A stretch of DNA of 64,000 bases from Coprinellus micaceus (taxonomy: Eukaryota; Basidiomycota; Agaricomycetes; Agaricales; Psathyrellaceae), in assembly GCA_951394405.1 (NCBI GenBank), contig OX596346.1:372001-436000 (forward strand). Reading direction: 5' to 3'. The notes below the pieces were generated by a model. It made no database searches. It was not told the DNA's origin and was given only the letters and a program-made list of their open reading frames with translations. Of this stretch, positions 1 through 11,746 are shown piece by piece (within the stretch, counting starts at the first letter, position 1; every line of letters starts with the position of its first letter). Position numbers and translations under genes: made by a program.

Positions 1-1083
1 ACCTCCGAAACGATGACCGGGTTGAATCCCCTTCACCAGTCGCATTTTGACTTTGTGGTTCCTGTGGTCACGCGGTTCCGCTGGCGAGGTAGAAGTACTC
101 AGCGTTGGTTGCACAGAGGCCGAGTCGTAGACACCCACAAGCCACTGAAGGCAATGCTACGAAGGCCGACGGGAGAAAAACAGGAGAAGACCTTGCGTCA
201 TCCAAGAAGACGCCCGGATCGCAGCGAGGAAATCAACGGGGATCAAAAGGTGAAGTGCAGTGAGACACTACCCGAGAGCTGCAGCGGATCGTAAATGCAC
301 GCCCAGGGCGAAGTGTAACGCCAAATGCAGGAATCATCGCTCGAGGGTAAGGGGGAGGCGTTGCCATCCGAACCTCAAGGTCGGGCGATTCCGCTGACGT
401 CGAACGCCAACGAAGGCAATGCGTGAGGGAGCCACATTGAGTTCAAGCCAAAGCAAGTACGCTGCTTACTTGCCTACCCTGTCGGCTTCGAGCTCAAGGC
501 GGGCCTCGGCTTCTACACCCAGTGCACAGAGGCGCCCTACACCGGTCTCGTGTAATAGAAGGGCTCGACCCTGGTGAGAGAACCAGACTGGCGAGTCCAC
601 GGAAAGCGCCCTTGAGAACCCTGCAGTCTTTCCGTGTGTGTGCGAATCGCAAAGCCGTGGTCAACATTCGGGTTCGGGTGGAATAGCAACGGAGGTCTGA
701 GCGAGCGATCGAACGGCGCAGGAATCGACGGGGCGCTCCATCGCTCCTCCGTCTCGTACCGCTGACGCAGAAGGCGACGTACAAGAGGGTACTGGGGGGA
801 AATACGAGGTCCTGCCGAGCTCCCCATAGCCGCTGCAGAGACCCACATCGCAAGACAAATACCAGACCACGCGGGGGAAGATGATCGCGTGAGCGTGGAA
901 GAAACAAGGCAAACATAGATCGTCTCGTACCAATACACTCGATTCCGACTTCCTGTCTCTTCGTACCCTCTCATTTCACTTCATTTAGCCCTTTAAACCT
1001 ATTTTATTCGCATCAGCTCTACCAGTTAAACGCTCGTACGCAAACGGAAACAACTCACCTCGTCGGTATGAAGTCGACGGGCT
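1..1083. repeat. Inter-gene spacer of the duplicated unit (copy 1)
   Basis: No coding sequence that I can support. The first ~70 bases recur almost unchanged at about 7,263-7,330 and more weakly at 11,860-11,930. The block around 300-360 and the block around 920-990 (ACCAATACACT then a pyrimidine-rich run) recur at 7,545-7,610, 12,160-12,220, 18,895-18,950 and 36,410-36,480, and at 8,380-8,440, 12,905-12,970, 30,385-30,460 and 37,275-37,340. The last block lies just beyond the SOD stop in each unit, so it is probably SOD 3' flank. The open frames here are not conserved between copies. Confidence 0.6.
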
Positions 1084-2387
1084 CTGAGAGCTTGGAAGCA
1101 CCCGAGGCCTCAAGGTAACCATCGAGCATGCTGTTTGTAAACAAGCGTAACCGAGAACGGGACAGACGAAGGATCAAGAGACGAATAGAGGCGAACGGAC
1201 GGACGAAATGGAGGGCTGAAGAACGAAAGTTGAAGAAAGCATAGGCACGCGGGTACGCGCGGTAGGAGAATCGAAGAATGCGAAAGTCAAAAAACGAATA
1301 ATGGCACGGCCGAAGCCAATCACAGAACGAACGGGACCAAAAAGCCAAGGAAAGCGCAAAGGGATCGTGAACGAAGTGAATGGGACCGGGGAAGAAGAGA
1401 AGAATGGAAGGGCAGAAGGGTAACGTGGTCGGGCGAGGAAGTACGCAGCGGGCGATGGAATTCGTACGGAGGGAGCTGTATACCCCCGATCCGACGCGAG
1501 AGCTATAATACCCCCCGGCGACGAAGCAAAAAGAGGACGTAAGAGAAGGAGGAATAATGATAGTGAGAGAATGGTGAGTACTCACGTCGGCCTTGGCGTT
1601 CAAGTCCTAGATCTAGAAGCTGTGCTCACAGATATCGACACCGATGATGGGGCGAAGCTGAGCAGGGGATCCTGGTTGACTGTAGTGACGATCTCGAAGC
1701 ACTTCGTCTGGGTGTTTTATCCCTATCGCATGTCCATTATTCCCCCGGTTAATGCACTGGAGGAAATGGGAAGACGTACCAGCCAACCCAAACCAGACCC
1801 CCGAATACCCAGAGGAGCAGCGTCGAACTGCTTTCAAGCTATCGAGCGAGCCGAACGGGGTATCGATAGCCTGCTCAAGAGCACGGCCCTTGATCACACC
1901 GTCGGTGTTGGCGGTGGCGGAGGGCGCGAGGCTCTTCCAGACGTGGGAGGGCTGATCTGGTCTGCGAGGCGTTGGCCGACCAGGTCCATAAAGAGCCCAG
2001 AGAACGCGCTGCCAGGATACTGGGCTGGAGCGGTCGATGCCGGGGGAGGAGGGCGCAGAAAGAAGATATATGAGAGAAGAGGGTGAGCGAGAGAGCACGG
2101 GCAAGAAGGAAGGAGGACGCAGGGGATAGACTAAAGGTAGGTTAGATACCGATCTCTCGAGGCAATAATGGACAGCCAGTGTACGCACCCCCTCCGTCGA
2201 ACTTCAACCCCGCCCGAAGGGCGATCCTCTCCTTGCGGGTAGACGCCTTAGCATCGGCCGCCTCAGTCGCGTCGAGTACGTTGAGGTGGGTCTGGTCGAG
2301 CTTGTTGGGGTGGAGGGTCATGATTTCCTGGTTGACGCCGGGTTCGAGGGCGTCATAGGCGTGGGGGTGGGACGAGACAGCATTCAC
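1084..2387 (-). pseudogene. MnSOD pseudogene, copy 1
   Basis: All four exons of the intact MnSOD at 37,437-38,718 can be aligned here, but the copy is dead. Exon 1 begins near 2,387 with an ATG and keeps the YDALEP and IMTLH segments. The second-shell His/Tyr positions after the first ligand are changed (HHTKHHQTY has become HPNKLDQTH). Exon 2 relics near 1,800-1,990 include a version of the SLAPSA and FGSLD stretches. Exon 3 relics near 1,613-1,720 keep PIIGVD but read CEHSF and then stop. Exon 4 near 1,087-1,130 keeps EASGASKL but has lost the normal stop codon. Clearly a decayed duplicate. Confidence 0.85.
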
Positions 2388-4016
2388 GATCGTGGTTACC
2401 TGGATGTCGAAGACGTTGAATGGGGGATGTGCATTGCGGATGATTTTGAGTTGGCGTAAAGACGAGGAAAGGTGGGAAAGCGATGGGAGGGGAAGAGCCA
2501 GGAAAGGGGAGTGACACCGCTCGCTCTCACTCCAGTTCCCCCTCCAGCCCTAAACTCGCCCTCCCACTCTCCATCCTGGACCCGAGACGCGCAAAACTCG
2601 CCAGCATGTGGGTGGATGCTGAGCTCATGACCGCCTTGAGTGCCTGCACGATCTTATCCGAGAGTCGGGAGGAGTTCAGAAGAAACTCGGAAGACTGGCT
2701 CAAAGGTTGTCGCTTTGAGGTGAGGAAGCCATAAAGCCGCAGCGCGTCATCACCCAAAGGGTTCGTGGGAGAAGACATCGTGTTGAGTCGCCGGCTCCGA
2801 TAAGATAAGATGTCCGGGCCAAAACAAGCGCCCAAGCGCCGCTGAGCTCTCCACAGGTTATCCCTGAAGGTGAAGCCTCCACAATGGCTAAAATGTAGTC
2901 GCAAGTAAAACACAAGGGAGGATTACGCTGTGGGACTGTTACATCAGAATTCAGGTTTGGACCTCTGTCCAGTGTAGAGACGGTAAGTCTCGTGTGTGCG
3001 AGTGCCGGGGGTAGCACGAGTCTCGAGACCGGAAGCCGTAGTCGATAGGCAGGACAATAAAATAGATTGAAACGTACGGAGAGAGAGTGAGAGAACGAGA
3101 GAGTGAGAACTAAGCTAAGGAAAATGGGTGCGACTGGGTCGCTTTTTATACTACTCGTGCTCGTACCTACGGAGAGAACCGTCCCGAGTCTCGCCTATGA
3201 GCCTGGCGAGACCGCATGGACGTGGAGAGGTTGACTGAATTGTCGGGCAGAACATCCCGAGCTTGCGTCGGGCTTGGGCGCCTAGCGCTCCACTCGCCCA
3301 TGTGATCCTTCCATATTGGGAAACTCCCCGAAATGGAGGGTGCCTTGCTGACGCGCTGGGATTGCCGTATCGTCCGGGTGTCGTTGCTCTCGTATCCGTA
3401 CGCAACCCGGTGAGGTTCCCCACACCAGATTGCGGCCATTGCGTCTCTTGGGTACCCCACTGCAACAGTGGAACACATAGTACCGACTTATGAGCCCGCA
3501 TTACAGATGTGGTCAGCGGGATCGGTTGCGCCTCCTAGATCTGGTGCTCTCGAGTCAAGAAACACAGGCACTAGCCTCGCTTGCACCGGTACGCTCCGGC
3601 CCCACCCATTCTTGATCGAGCAACAAGAAAGAGGCCATGCAGTACAGGGGCAGGGCCGAAGGAGAGTGTAACTCCGAACCTATCTCCCAAAACAACTAGT
3701 TTATCGTCTCTCCGTTTGCCCGCCCCGTATATTCACCGAGCAGCAAAGAACGGTGACCCGTGCTGCGACGTCCCTAGGTGTTGGACACTTGCAGAGGAGC
3801 TTCCGGGGAGTCACACGCCAAAACATATATAGGGGAACAAATTATACGCCTCACACGCAAATAAATGGGACCACACGGATCCAAAGAATAGATCCTGTAC
3901 GGCTTCAGTACAGTGAACTCGGGGAAGAAAATAGAACGGAATGGGAATGTCAGAATTTGAGCCGCTGCTCGACAATTTGGATTGTCGGCAGTCGGATTCT
4001 CGATGAGAGATGGCTT
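2388..4016. repeat. Spacer between SOD copy 1 and membrane-protein gene A
   Basis: This is the upstream flank of SOD copy 1 and the downstream flank of gene A. It contains the GATA block at 2,799-2,811 listed separately. The tail at about 3,955-4,010, around GAGCCGCTGCTC and the GTCGGCAGTCGGATTCTCGA run, recurs at about 11,100-11,135 and 33,110-33,150, and in reverse at 57,120-57,180. I see no gene. Confidence 0.5.
2799..2811. promoter_or_regulatory. Tandem GATA motif upstream of SOD copy 1
   Basis: GATAAGATAAGAT lies about 410 bp upstream of the SOD copy 1 start. A degraded AP-1-like sequence (TTGAGTCG) lies about 16 bp away. The same pairing of TGAGTCA and GATAAGATAAGAT occurs upstream of several other SOD copies, so it was part of the duplicated ancestor. 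Fungal GATA factors bind such motifs; binding here is inferred. Confidence 0.4.
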
Positions 4017-5999
4017 TCAGTTCGCCTTACTCATGTTCGTAAGTAAGGATATCGCGGAGTGGGACTCGATCAAACTCACCAGCTCACGCATTGTGAATCC
4101 CCTCTGCTCCTTGCATCCATCGGACCCCTCACCGGCGGCTCCCCGATAACGGGGGGCCGAAGTCTCTGGGGTCATCCCGATGGAGCCAAAATCACCGTCG
4201 AGGTCGTCCTCCGATCCAGGTGCCGGAGGTGCGAAGAGGAGCTTGGAGGCAACGGGTTCGGACCCCATGTAGTCGACTTTGCGCATATTTATGAGGAGTC
4301 GTTGGGCAAGAATTGGGATGATGATATTGTTTGCCCTGTAGAAGTAGGGTTAGGACATTGCCAAGCAAGCATCACGCCTCACGCACATGTCCACAAGTCT
4401 AATGTCCCGCCTTAGTTGACAATACGGTCCCCATATAGCAACCTGGAGGACTCACATCATCACCGGGCTACCATCAATCTCCGAGACCTGTGTTGAATGT
4501 CAATGTACAACCTAATTCATGGTATCCACTGCCACATACCAATATGACTGCAGGAGTCCGGGTGATGGCAGCGGCCATCCTGACAGCTATTTGTTGTGTG
4601 TGGGGAATCATAAATAACTAATGGAACATTGAGGATGCTGGCATGACCAACCTAACAGGGACAGGTAGTGGATACCACCATCCCGGCGAATGACCCGGAC
4701 CAAGCGCCCACCCTGACCCTTATACCGACAAACCAGGGTGGCAACACCCAACAGAGCCAGAACTGGGCTTCAATGTTAGTTCTTTACTGCCCATCTCCAG
4801 CCGTGGTAGTTAGAGGAACGAACGGGTAGTTGCGACAAGGTTCACGTACGAACGGACGTTGCGGCCGACATAAGCAATCGTCTGCTGTGACAATTCGTCG
4901 CTTGAGGGAACGTAGCAAGGGTACCCCAGTTCAGCATCGAGGGAAGACACTGGCTCCGCTTAGCAAAAGCATGCGTGTGAGTCTCGTACCGCCATGACTG
5001 ACCTCCGTTGATGACTGACCTGGATATTGAATGAAAGATACCATACGCATGACCGCATTGACAAAGGGAATTCCCTGCGTCATGCAAACGGTCAGAGTGG
5101 TTCGGCAAAGAAAAGGGCTGTTATAGGGGCCGACGCACACAGGAGATAATGACTGTCGCCAGGAGATAGAGCCACTTTGACTGAAGAAGTGCACTGAGAC
5201 ATAATGCCAGTGAAACTATGGTTTGAGGTTCATGCGTGCCCAGATGGGAGGGTGACGGTTTAAGACTTACAATCACATGCTAGAGTTATACTGTCGAGCA
5301 TCGCTGCTCCAACCGTTATCAGCCTCCACCCTCCTGACTCTGGAAATGGACGGGGAAACGCACCGGCGAGAATGATATACAGCGCCTTGCAAGCCTGCGA
5401 AGTGCAAGGTAAAATAGCAGTCGTATACTGTGCACCGCACGGTCAGGGAACTCACATTTGGGGATATCGAGAAGTAGTTCCTGTAGTCTCCTTCGTAGGG
5501 AGAGTCAGTGAGCCGTCGGTAGAGGTAATACAACAGCACCATGGGCCATTTTGACTCACTGGTAAGCTGCAGAGCGATATACACCAATAGCCCATATCGG
5601 ATAACCATGTAAAGGATCTTGCCTCGATTCCACCTTTGAGGCAAAACAATGGAAACCTGGTGATTAAAGTGTCAGAAGGCGGGGCTACCAGAGTGAATGG
5701 CACACGCACCTCTTCAGCTAGGGTAGTTAAAACGTAGTACACCTGTGGCGTCCACAGTTCAGACAGCCGCAGTCAAAGGTATCGGTAAGAACTCACGTAG
5801 AAGCAATAGAAAGGAACTATTCACTGGTCAACCTTTCCATATAAGTTGTATCCAAGTTACGCACTGTAGGTGTACTGCCGTCGCGGATCAGTAGGCCCCC
5901 TACGCAAACAAAAGGGAAATAAATATTCACTTCCTGCATCCGCCATGTAGCGACTGCGTCCGTCAGCGCTTCGATCCGCTCGGGTGTCATTGTGCTCAT
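4017..5999 (-). CDS. DUF6533-like multispanning membrane protein, copy A (intact, 15 exons)
   Basis: Exons (plus-strand coordinates, transcribed right to left): 5931-5999, 5865-5874, 5797-5816, 5710-5742, 5560-5656, 5456-5490, 5364-5394, 5271-5279, 5139-5215, 5020-5074, 4824-4958, 4652-4762, 4540-4586, 4456-4478, 4017-4335. They sum to 1,071 nt, giving 356 aa with no internal stop, and every intron is GT-AG. The N-terminal half has the VYYVLTTLAEE motif followed by PQRWNRGKILYMVIRYG, which resembles the fungal DUF6533 domain. Hydrophobic segments follow in exons 5, 7, 9, 10, 12 and 13. A conserved loop has AELGYPCY. The C-tail is hydrophilic (KVDYMGSEPVASKLLFAP then an acidic stretch). The product is probably a plasma- or endomembrane protein of unknown function. 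The last exon reads about 20 residues further than in copies C and F. Exons of 10, 20 and 9 nt are remarkable. The DUF6533 name is my inference from the motif. Confidence 0.8.
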
Positions 6000-8524
6000 C
6001 GTCCTCAGTATAAACAATGGTGAGCGTTGGGCGTGATCAGGCAAGGAATGTGGCAGCTATCCCGTAGGTCGGGCTCGCCTTATAACGCCTTTGCCTCACC
6101 ATCACTGAGCTTCGAGTCTGGTATTCGAGCACCTAATTCGCACAATCACCGGTGATCGTGAATATCCTTCTCTCTGATGAAGTCTCATGGATTGGACCGC
6201 GCAAGACGGCGGCGACACACACTCCCAATATCCCGCATCAAATTTGGCGTTGCGCGGGTTCAGAGCCTCGGTCTCTCTGTTGGCAGGGCTTTCAATTTTT
6301 GTTCATACCAATTCGGTGCGGCTCACCGCCCAGTCAATTATGGGTGTGCCATCCCTGCGGGAGGATTCTTCTCCCAAGATGGGATCCGGAAGCCAACTCC
6401 CACGCAGAAGTCGTCCACGCGGCGAAAGGAACTGTTGCGATACCGAGAAGGGAGTACAGCCCTCCTGTCAGCGCATCCAGTACGGGACTATACTCATCTT
6501 CAGAGAGATGGAACACTTGAACCTGAGTTGTATCTAGGCTTCTTAGGCTTCTTAGGTGCCCGTGATATCAAAGAATCGCGAAGGCGAACAGGATCAGCAG
6601 AAAGCCAACCGTAATACATAAGGTTCGATAGATTCTCAAACCAGGTGGCGGAGATAGTGACAATGCCTATAGACGACACTTTACAGAGTGTGACACAGGG
6701 CACCGACGATCCGAGGAGCGTTGGTGAGCAGGGTTATAACTTGGATGATCTCCCATCTTCCCCCCGAGCTTCAATCGCTTCTGATTCAGATATCAGGAAA
6801 GCCTTATTGTTCTCTTCTCTGGAATATGATCTGTTCGGGACCCAACTACTCGTCAGAGAGGTCTGCGCTAGAATAGCTCAGCCCGAAGTATCACTAGTTC
6901 GGCCACGCAGGAATAAGAGTCCAGCTTGGCGTCGCGGTTACTCTGAAAAAGGTGAGAACTGGATCGGCCTTCTCTACTCGCACGAAGTTCAGGGCACTCC
7001 TGAGTCGTGTACGAGGACGAGGCCCCGCGTATTGGACATCTCATTTCGCGATAGCTCGCTGATTCGGTCGCTCACCCGCATGTGTCCCAGGACCACCTCC
7101 GATTCGTTAGAGGGGAGTTTGATTACCCCCTATGGCCCAGTTAAGATCCACGAGCAAGGGACGAGTCTGTCCAGCAGAATCGATCGACAGACACCGTCAA
7201 CGGGTCAAGGTTCTCAGGACCACTGTAAACTCAGCGTCTTACGCGGTCGGATACCGCACCCGACATACCTCCGAAACGATGACCGGGTTGAATCCCCTTC
7301 ACCAGTCGCATTTCGACTTTGTCGTCCCTATGGTCACGCGGGTCCGATTGCAAGGTAGAAGTGATCAGGATTCCAGCAGACGCCGAGTCGTAGACGCCCA
7401 CGGGTCGCTAGAGGTGATGGGAGATGAACGTGAGAAGGCCCTGTGTCGTTCAAGAAGACACGCGGCTCGCGGCGAGATGTTGAACGAGGGAAGGGATCCA
7501 AGGATGGACTGAACCGAAGCGAGATACTGACCGCGAGCTACGCATCGTGAATCGCAAAAATGCGCCCAGGACAATCAGTAGCTCTGAACGTAGCAACCGC
7601 TACTCAAGGGTAAGATGGGGCGGTGAACGTCCAAACTTCAGAGTACGGAAACTCGGCCAAGGTCGGATGCTGGACCGGGAAATCGGCGGAGGCATGACGT
7701 TCAACCTAGAGCGAGTCCACTGCTTGCTCTCCTACCCCATCAGCTTCGAGCTCAGGCCCACCGCCCACACGTGGGGTTCCGGCTTCTATACATATCACGC
7801 AGAGACACCCCGCCCTGGTTCATCCTGTGCATGGTGGAAGATAAGACCCTGACCCTGAGGGGATGATCAAAAGGCTAAAACCACAGAGAGCTCGCTAGAG
7901 AACGCCTCAGGCCTTCCGCACATCCGTAAATCGCGAGGCCCAGCTGACGTGTCGGGTTCGGGTGGAATAGCGATAGGCGTAGGGGAGGAGGGTGGTGGTG
8001 GATGCCGGGATCGGAGTGAACGCTCCACGCAGCGAGTGACCGAATAGTACAGGGATCAATGGGCCGCTCGATACTCTCCCCACCTATCCCGTCCCTCCAC
8101 TTCCGACCGGTACCCTTCTCGACACATCACTTCCAGTACCGCTGACGCAGGAAGCGATGTGCGACAGAGGACTTAGCGGAGGGGAAGGAAATCCCTCCTC
8201 AGACTCGGTCAGAAATGCGCAGCACAAGGTCGACCCAGGACGAATACCAGACCACCCGAGGTAAAATAAGGGTGTGGGCACAGAAGAAACGCCAACGCGT
8301 ACCCAGTGCCCGAGCGGCACAGGCCACCGCCCCAAAAAAAAAAAATAGAACACGGACATAAACAGTGATTCCTTCGTACCAATACACTTGAGTCCGATTT
8401 CTAACAGTCATCCGCTCCAATTTCACTTTATTCATCCTACTCCCCGTACACATCAGTCCAACACGTTTAACGCTTAGATACGACGGAAAACAACTCACTT
8501 CATCGTCTTAGGATAGAGGGGCGC
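6000..8524. repeat. Upstream spacer of gene A with third-gene relic
   Basis: The region holds the promoter side of gene A (a TTATAAGG sequence near 6,080) and a decayed minus-strand coding relic around 6,500-6,700. The relic is readable as YGWLSA then LRDSLIS, and these peptides recur in the equivalent spacer near 18,400-18,520 (minus) and near 54,400-54,460 (plus). I do not recognise the protein. The stretch 7,263-7,620 repeats the start of the window, and 8,380-8,440 repeats the SOD 3' flank. Frames here are not conserved end to end. Confidence 0.5.
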
Positions 8525-9815
8525 TTAGAGCTTGGAAGCGCCAGCGGCCTCAATGTAACGTCCCTCGGCCTCCTCGAAGTTGATGATGTTCCAGATGGCG
8601 GTGAGGTACTGTGCGAGTGTGTACAGGTCAGCGCGCGGTTCGGAAAGGAGCATAACCAGGGAGAAGAACGGTGGAGAACCAGGGGCGAATAGCGGAGAAG
8701 GGGAAAGCGAATGTCAACGAATGAACGGAAAGGCGGTCGAAGAAATGGTAAACGAGGGAATGAAACTTGAGAGAAACCACTACTCAGGGAGCGAACGAAG
8801 CGAACGAGACCGAGGGCGGTCGAGAACAGGAACTGAGCGTAGAGGGGAGCGTTGAGGAGGCAGGAGCAGCGGGTCATGATCAAGTGGAGCAAAAGTGGAT
8901 GGTGGATTCAGAGAAGTGGGACGTAGCAAGTCGCTGATAGTGCGAAGAAAGGCGTGATATTGATGAGAAGAACGCGGGTCCCACAAGCTCGACTAGAGAA
9001 AGAACACAAATAATGGCGAGTGGAAGAAGCACTCACGTCGGCCTTGACGTTGAGATACTGGATGTGAAGCACGCCCTCCGACATGTCTACATGATCGGGA
9101 CAAGGCTGAGGAAGGGGTCCCGGTTGGCGGCTGTAATAATCTCGAGGAGCTTAGCTTGGCGTTTGTAACCCTATCGCACTTTCATTAGTCCTGTAAACAC
9201 TCCGAATGAAACGGGAAGACGTACGAGCGGTCCCCATCCAGACCTTTGAATGCCCAGGGTAGATGTATTGGGCTCCCTCTTGAGGCCATGGAGCCACCCA
9301 AAAGCAGCGTCGACAGCCTGCTCGAGAGGCCTGTCCCAGCACCGGTACCCTTGTTGGCCATGGCGGACGGCGCGCGAGGGTCTTCCACAAGAGGGATTGG
9401 ACGGCGTGGCCTGCCGAGCGCCAACGAGGAGGAGCGCATGAACGTACACCAGGGGCAAGCGCGTCAGGGGGCGGCGGGAGTCTTCGAGATACTAGAGAGA
9501 CAATCCGGTAGTGTAGGCGGAGGAGGGAGAGGATGGGATAGGGCGAAGAGGAAGAATGGGGCAGATGCACGAGGGATAGATCGAGTGGGTTAGTTAATGA
9601 TCTCGAGGAGATCGACTACGCACGCACCTCCCCCATTGAACTTCAGCACCGATTGGAGGGCGATTCTCTCTGTGGCGTTGCTAGGCTTCGCATACGCAGC
9701 CACAGGGCCGTTGACAGAGCTGACCTGAGCAGGATGGCGCTCGCTGTGGTGGAAGGTTGTGGTCCGTTGGTTGATGTAGGGCTCAAGGGTATTGCGATAG
9801 GTGATGGGAGGGGTT
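8525..9815 (-). pseudogene. MnSOD pseudogene, copy 2
   Basis: Exon 4 is perfectly preserved at 8,525-8,608 (84 nt, ends GASKL then stop, normal acceptor). Exon 3 near 9,040-9,170 begins with the expected GYK.Q and LSLVPI segments. It then hits an in-frame TAG and a frameshift at the metal-ligand segment, so the WEH ligand motif is destroyed. Exon 2 relics at about 9,235-9,420 read PLEQAVDAAFG and LGIQRSGWG. Exon 1 relics at about 9,620-9,810 read LEPYINQ, FHHSERH and RIALQSVLKFNGGG. The original start codon region is not recognisable. The mix of an intact last exon and a broken third exon shows piecemeal decay. Confidence 0.85.
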
Positions 9816-10193
9816 ACGGGTTACTCGACATCTCGCTTGCTGACTGGGAGAGACGTTGGGAGACGGTCGCTCGGTGTGGCTGGCGGGTGTTGAGGCGACC
9901 GGTGAAGGAGTGGAGATGAGAGGTGAAGACGAGCGTGATACGCAGGAATGACAAACTCTCACTCGAATGGTTCCCTTGCCCACCCCCGACTTCTCCGTCC
10001 TGGAATCTGGGACTCGGTGTCTGAGCTCAACTGCTTGAGCAGTGCGATCGGGTCATGTACTGACCAAAGCAGATACGAGCCAGAGGGCACTGGTCTCTTC
10101 GGTCACCAGCTTGTCTAAGTATAACGTCGGGGAGAGAAGCAGATCGACGGTCGTAGCGTCACTGTACCTGGGGTCCGTGCGAAAAGATCATGC

Positions 10194-10200
10194 TGAGTCA
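10194..10200. promoter_or_regulatory. AP-1-like site upstream of SOD copy 2
   Basis: TGAGTCA sits in the same context (ATGCTGAGTCAT) as in SOD copies 3 and 4. The neighbouring GATA tandem is degraded here (CCGATAACGATGAG). It is a relic of the shared SOD upstream block. Confidence 0.35.
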
Positions 10201-11703
10201 TGGGTTCCGATAACGATGAGATCGCGGCGATCAGTTAAGCGCCCATGCGCCGTTTTCCCCTACCGGGGGTACCACTTACGGCGAGGGCTCCACATAAGTG
10301 AAATTTCTCTGAGGATGTCCCCGGCATTGTATCCCAACTGACCACGGAAGCTCATTAGTGATGATATACGCTTTCGTAGCCGGGTATCACTTCTAAAACG
10401 CAGAATCCACCCGGCGAGCGAAACCCCAAGTCAAAGGAATGATTTGCCACTGAGGCTCTCGAGTGTAGACTCGGGGACGGGAGACGCTCTGACGTTCGTG
10501 TCTCTCGAACGCACGCAGGGATAAACAGCAAGCGAATGCATTTGGATGCTTATATCAATCAGATATGGCCAGAATGATCAGTCAGTCACCCGTATTTGGT
10601 CCTGCATCTCGGAGCCGTACGGTATCGTGAATTTGCACCTGGGCTCGATTGTGCAATGAAAATGAGGGCGCCGAGTAGGGACGAGGGTAGGATGTGAGTG
10701 CGCAAGACATGCTGAGCGAGGTTCAGGGGGTCTCTGAACTGGTCCCAAGAGATTGCCATTGAGAAAAGATCGGTCGTTGTATTTGGAGTGGAAGAGACTC
10801 AGGCATGTCGTGTTTGGCACAACGGTGGAGGTAGAGTGTAACACTAGACCTATTCCCAATGTGAAGAGGCCCGCCTTTCCGTTTTGGACATTCGTGAGCG
10901 TTAGTCGTGTGCATAGGGGTTCCGTGGAGTCACGCATTGAGTATCTCAGTGAAGCATGCGCATAAATAGGGGAATAAATCATACATCTCACAAGGAAATA
11001 AATAGGTGTACCCGGGTTCGGAGGATGGATACTGTACATATTTGGGATTCCGAGGTTCGGGAGAAGAAAAATTGGCTGGAAAGGGAACGTCAGAATTTGA
11101 GCCGCTGCTCAACGATTTGTGTTATCGGCAGTCGTGTCAGACAGGTTGGATAGCACAAGGAAGACTCAGGAATCCTAAGCTAATCGCCAGCCCTGAGGCG
11201 TTGACAAGTGAGGCTATGACATGGACGAGTGCTAGACAGTAGGCGTCCTTGTTGATAATCCCCCTTCTTACCCCCACCCTTCGATCCCTTCTGATTCTGA
11301 TGTCCGGAAAGTAGGTTTCTCTTCTCTGGGATGCTATCAAACAGGACCGCAAGCACTCGTCAGAGGGGCCCGCACTAGAATAGCTAAGGCAGTGATACCA
11401 CTTTTCTGCAGCGCACGAACGGGAGTCCAGTTCTGGAGGTACTCCGAGACAGGTGAGCTGGGCGATTTATCTGTGGGACCTCAACGATCAACCATTGAAG
11501 GCGGATACTCCAAATTCCTGAACCTTACCCCATCTCCCGCCGGTCCGTTCTGCCCTTATGCAATAGCCGCTCTCGAGAAATGGCCAGTTGAATCCCCTAG
11601 TTGGGGCCCACGAGCAAACAATCCGGTAAGCAGAATCAGTCGGTCACGATAGATCCCGTAAACCAGTCACCTCTCCGAGTACACACCATGATAGACTGCG
11701 AAC

Positions 11704-11746
11704 CTCGACCTGCAAGACTGAGTTCAAATCAGTCTTGCAGGTCGAG
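11704..11746. other. Perfect 18-bp inverted repeat with 7-nt loop
   Basis: CTCGACCTGCAAGACTGA at 11,704-11,721 is followed by a 7-nt loop and its exact reverse complement at 11,729-11,746. No such structure is present at the homologous places in the other units. Its perfection in a region otherwise full of mutations suggests a recent event or an assembly artefact. No gene can be assigned to it. Confidence 0.6.

Noticed and set aside
1571..2086. 171-codon open frame antisense to SOD copy 1
   Set aside because: It is the shadow of the degraded SOD exons on the opposite strand. Sister copies do not keep it.
6645..7358. 237-codon open frame on the plus strand
   Set aside because: The frame is not kept in the sister units, and it runs opposite to the conserved relic peptides of the same spacer. 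It is probably chance.
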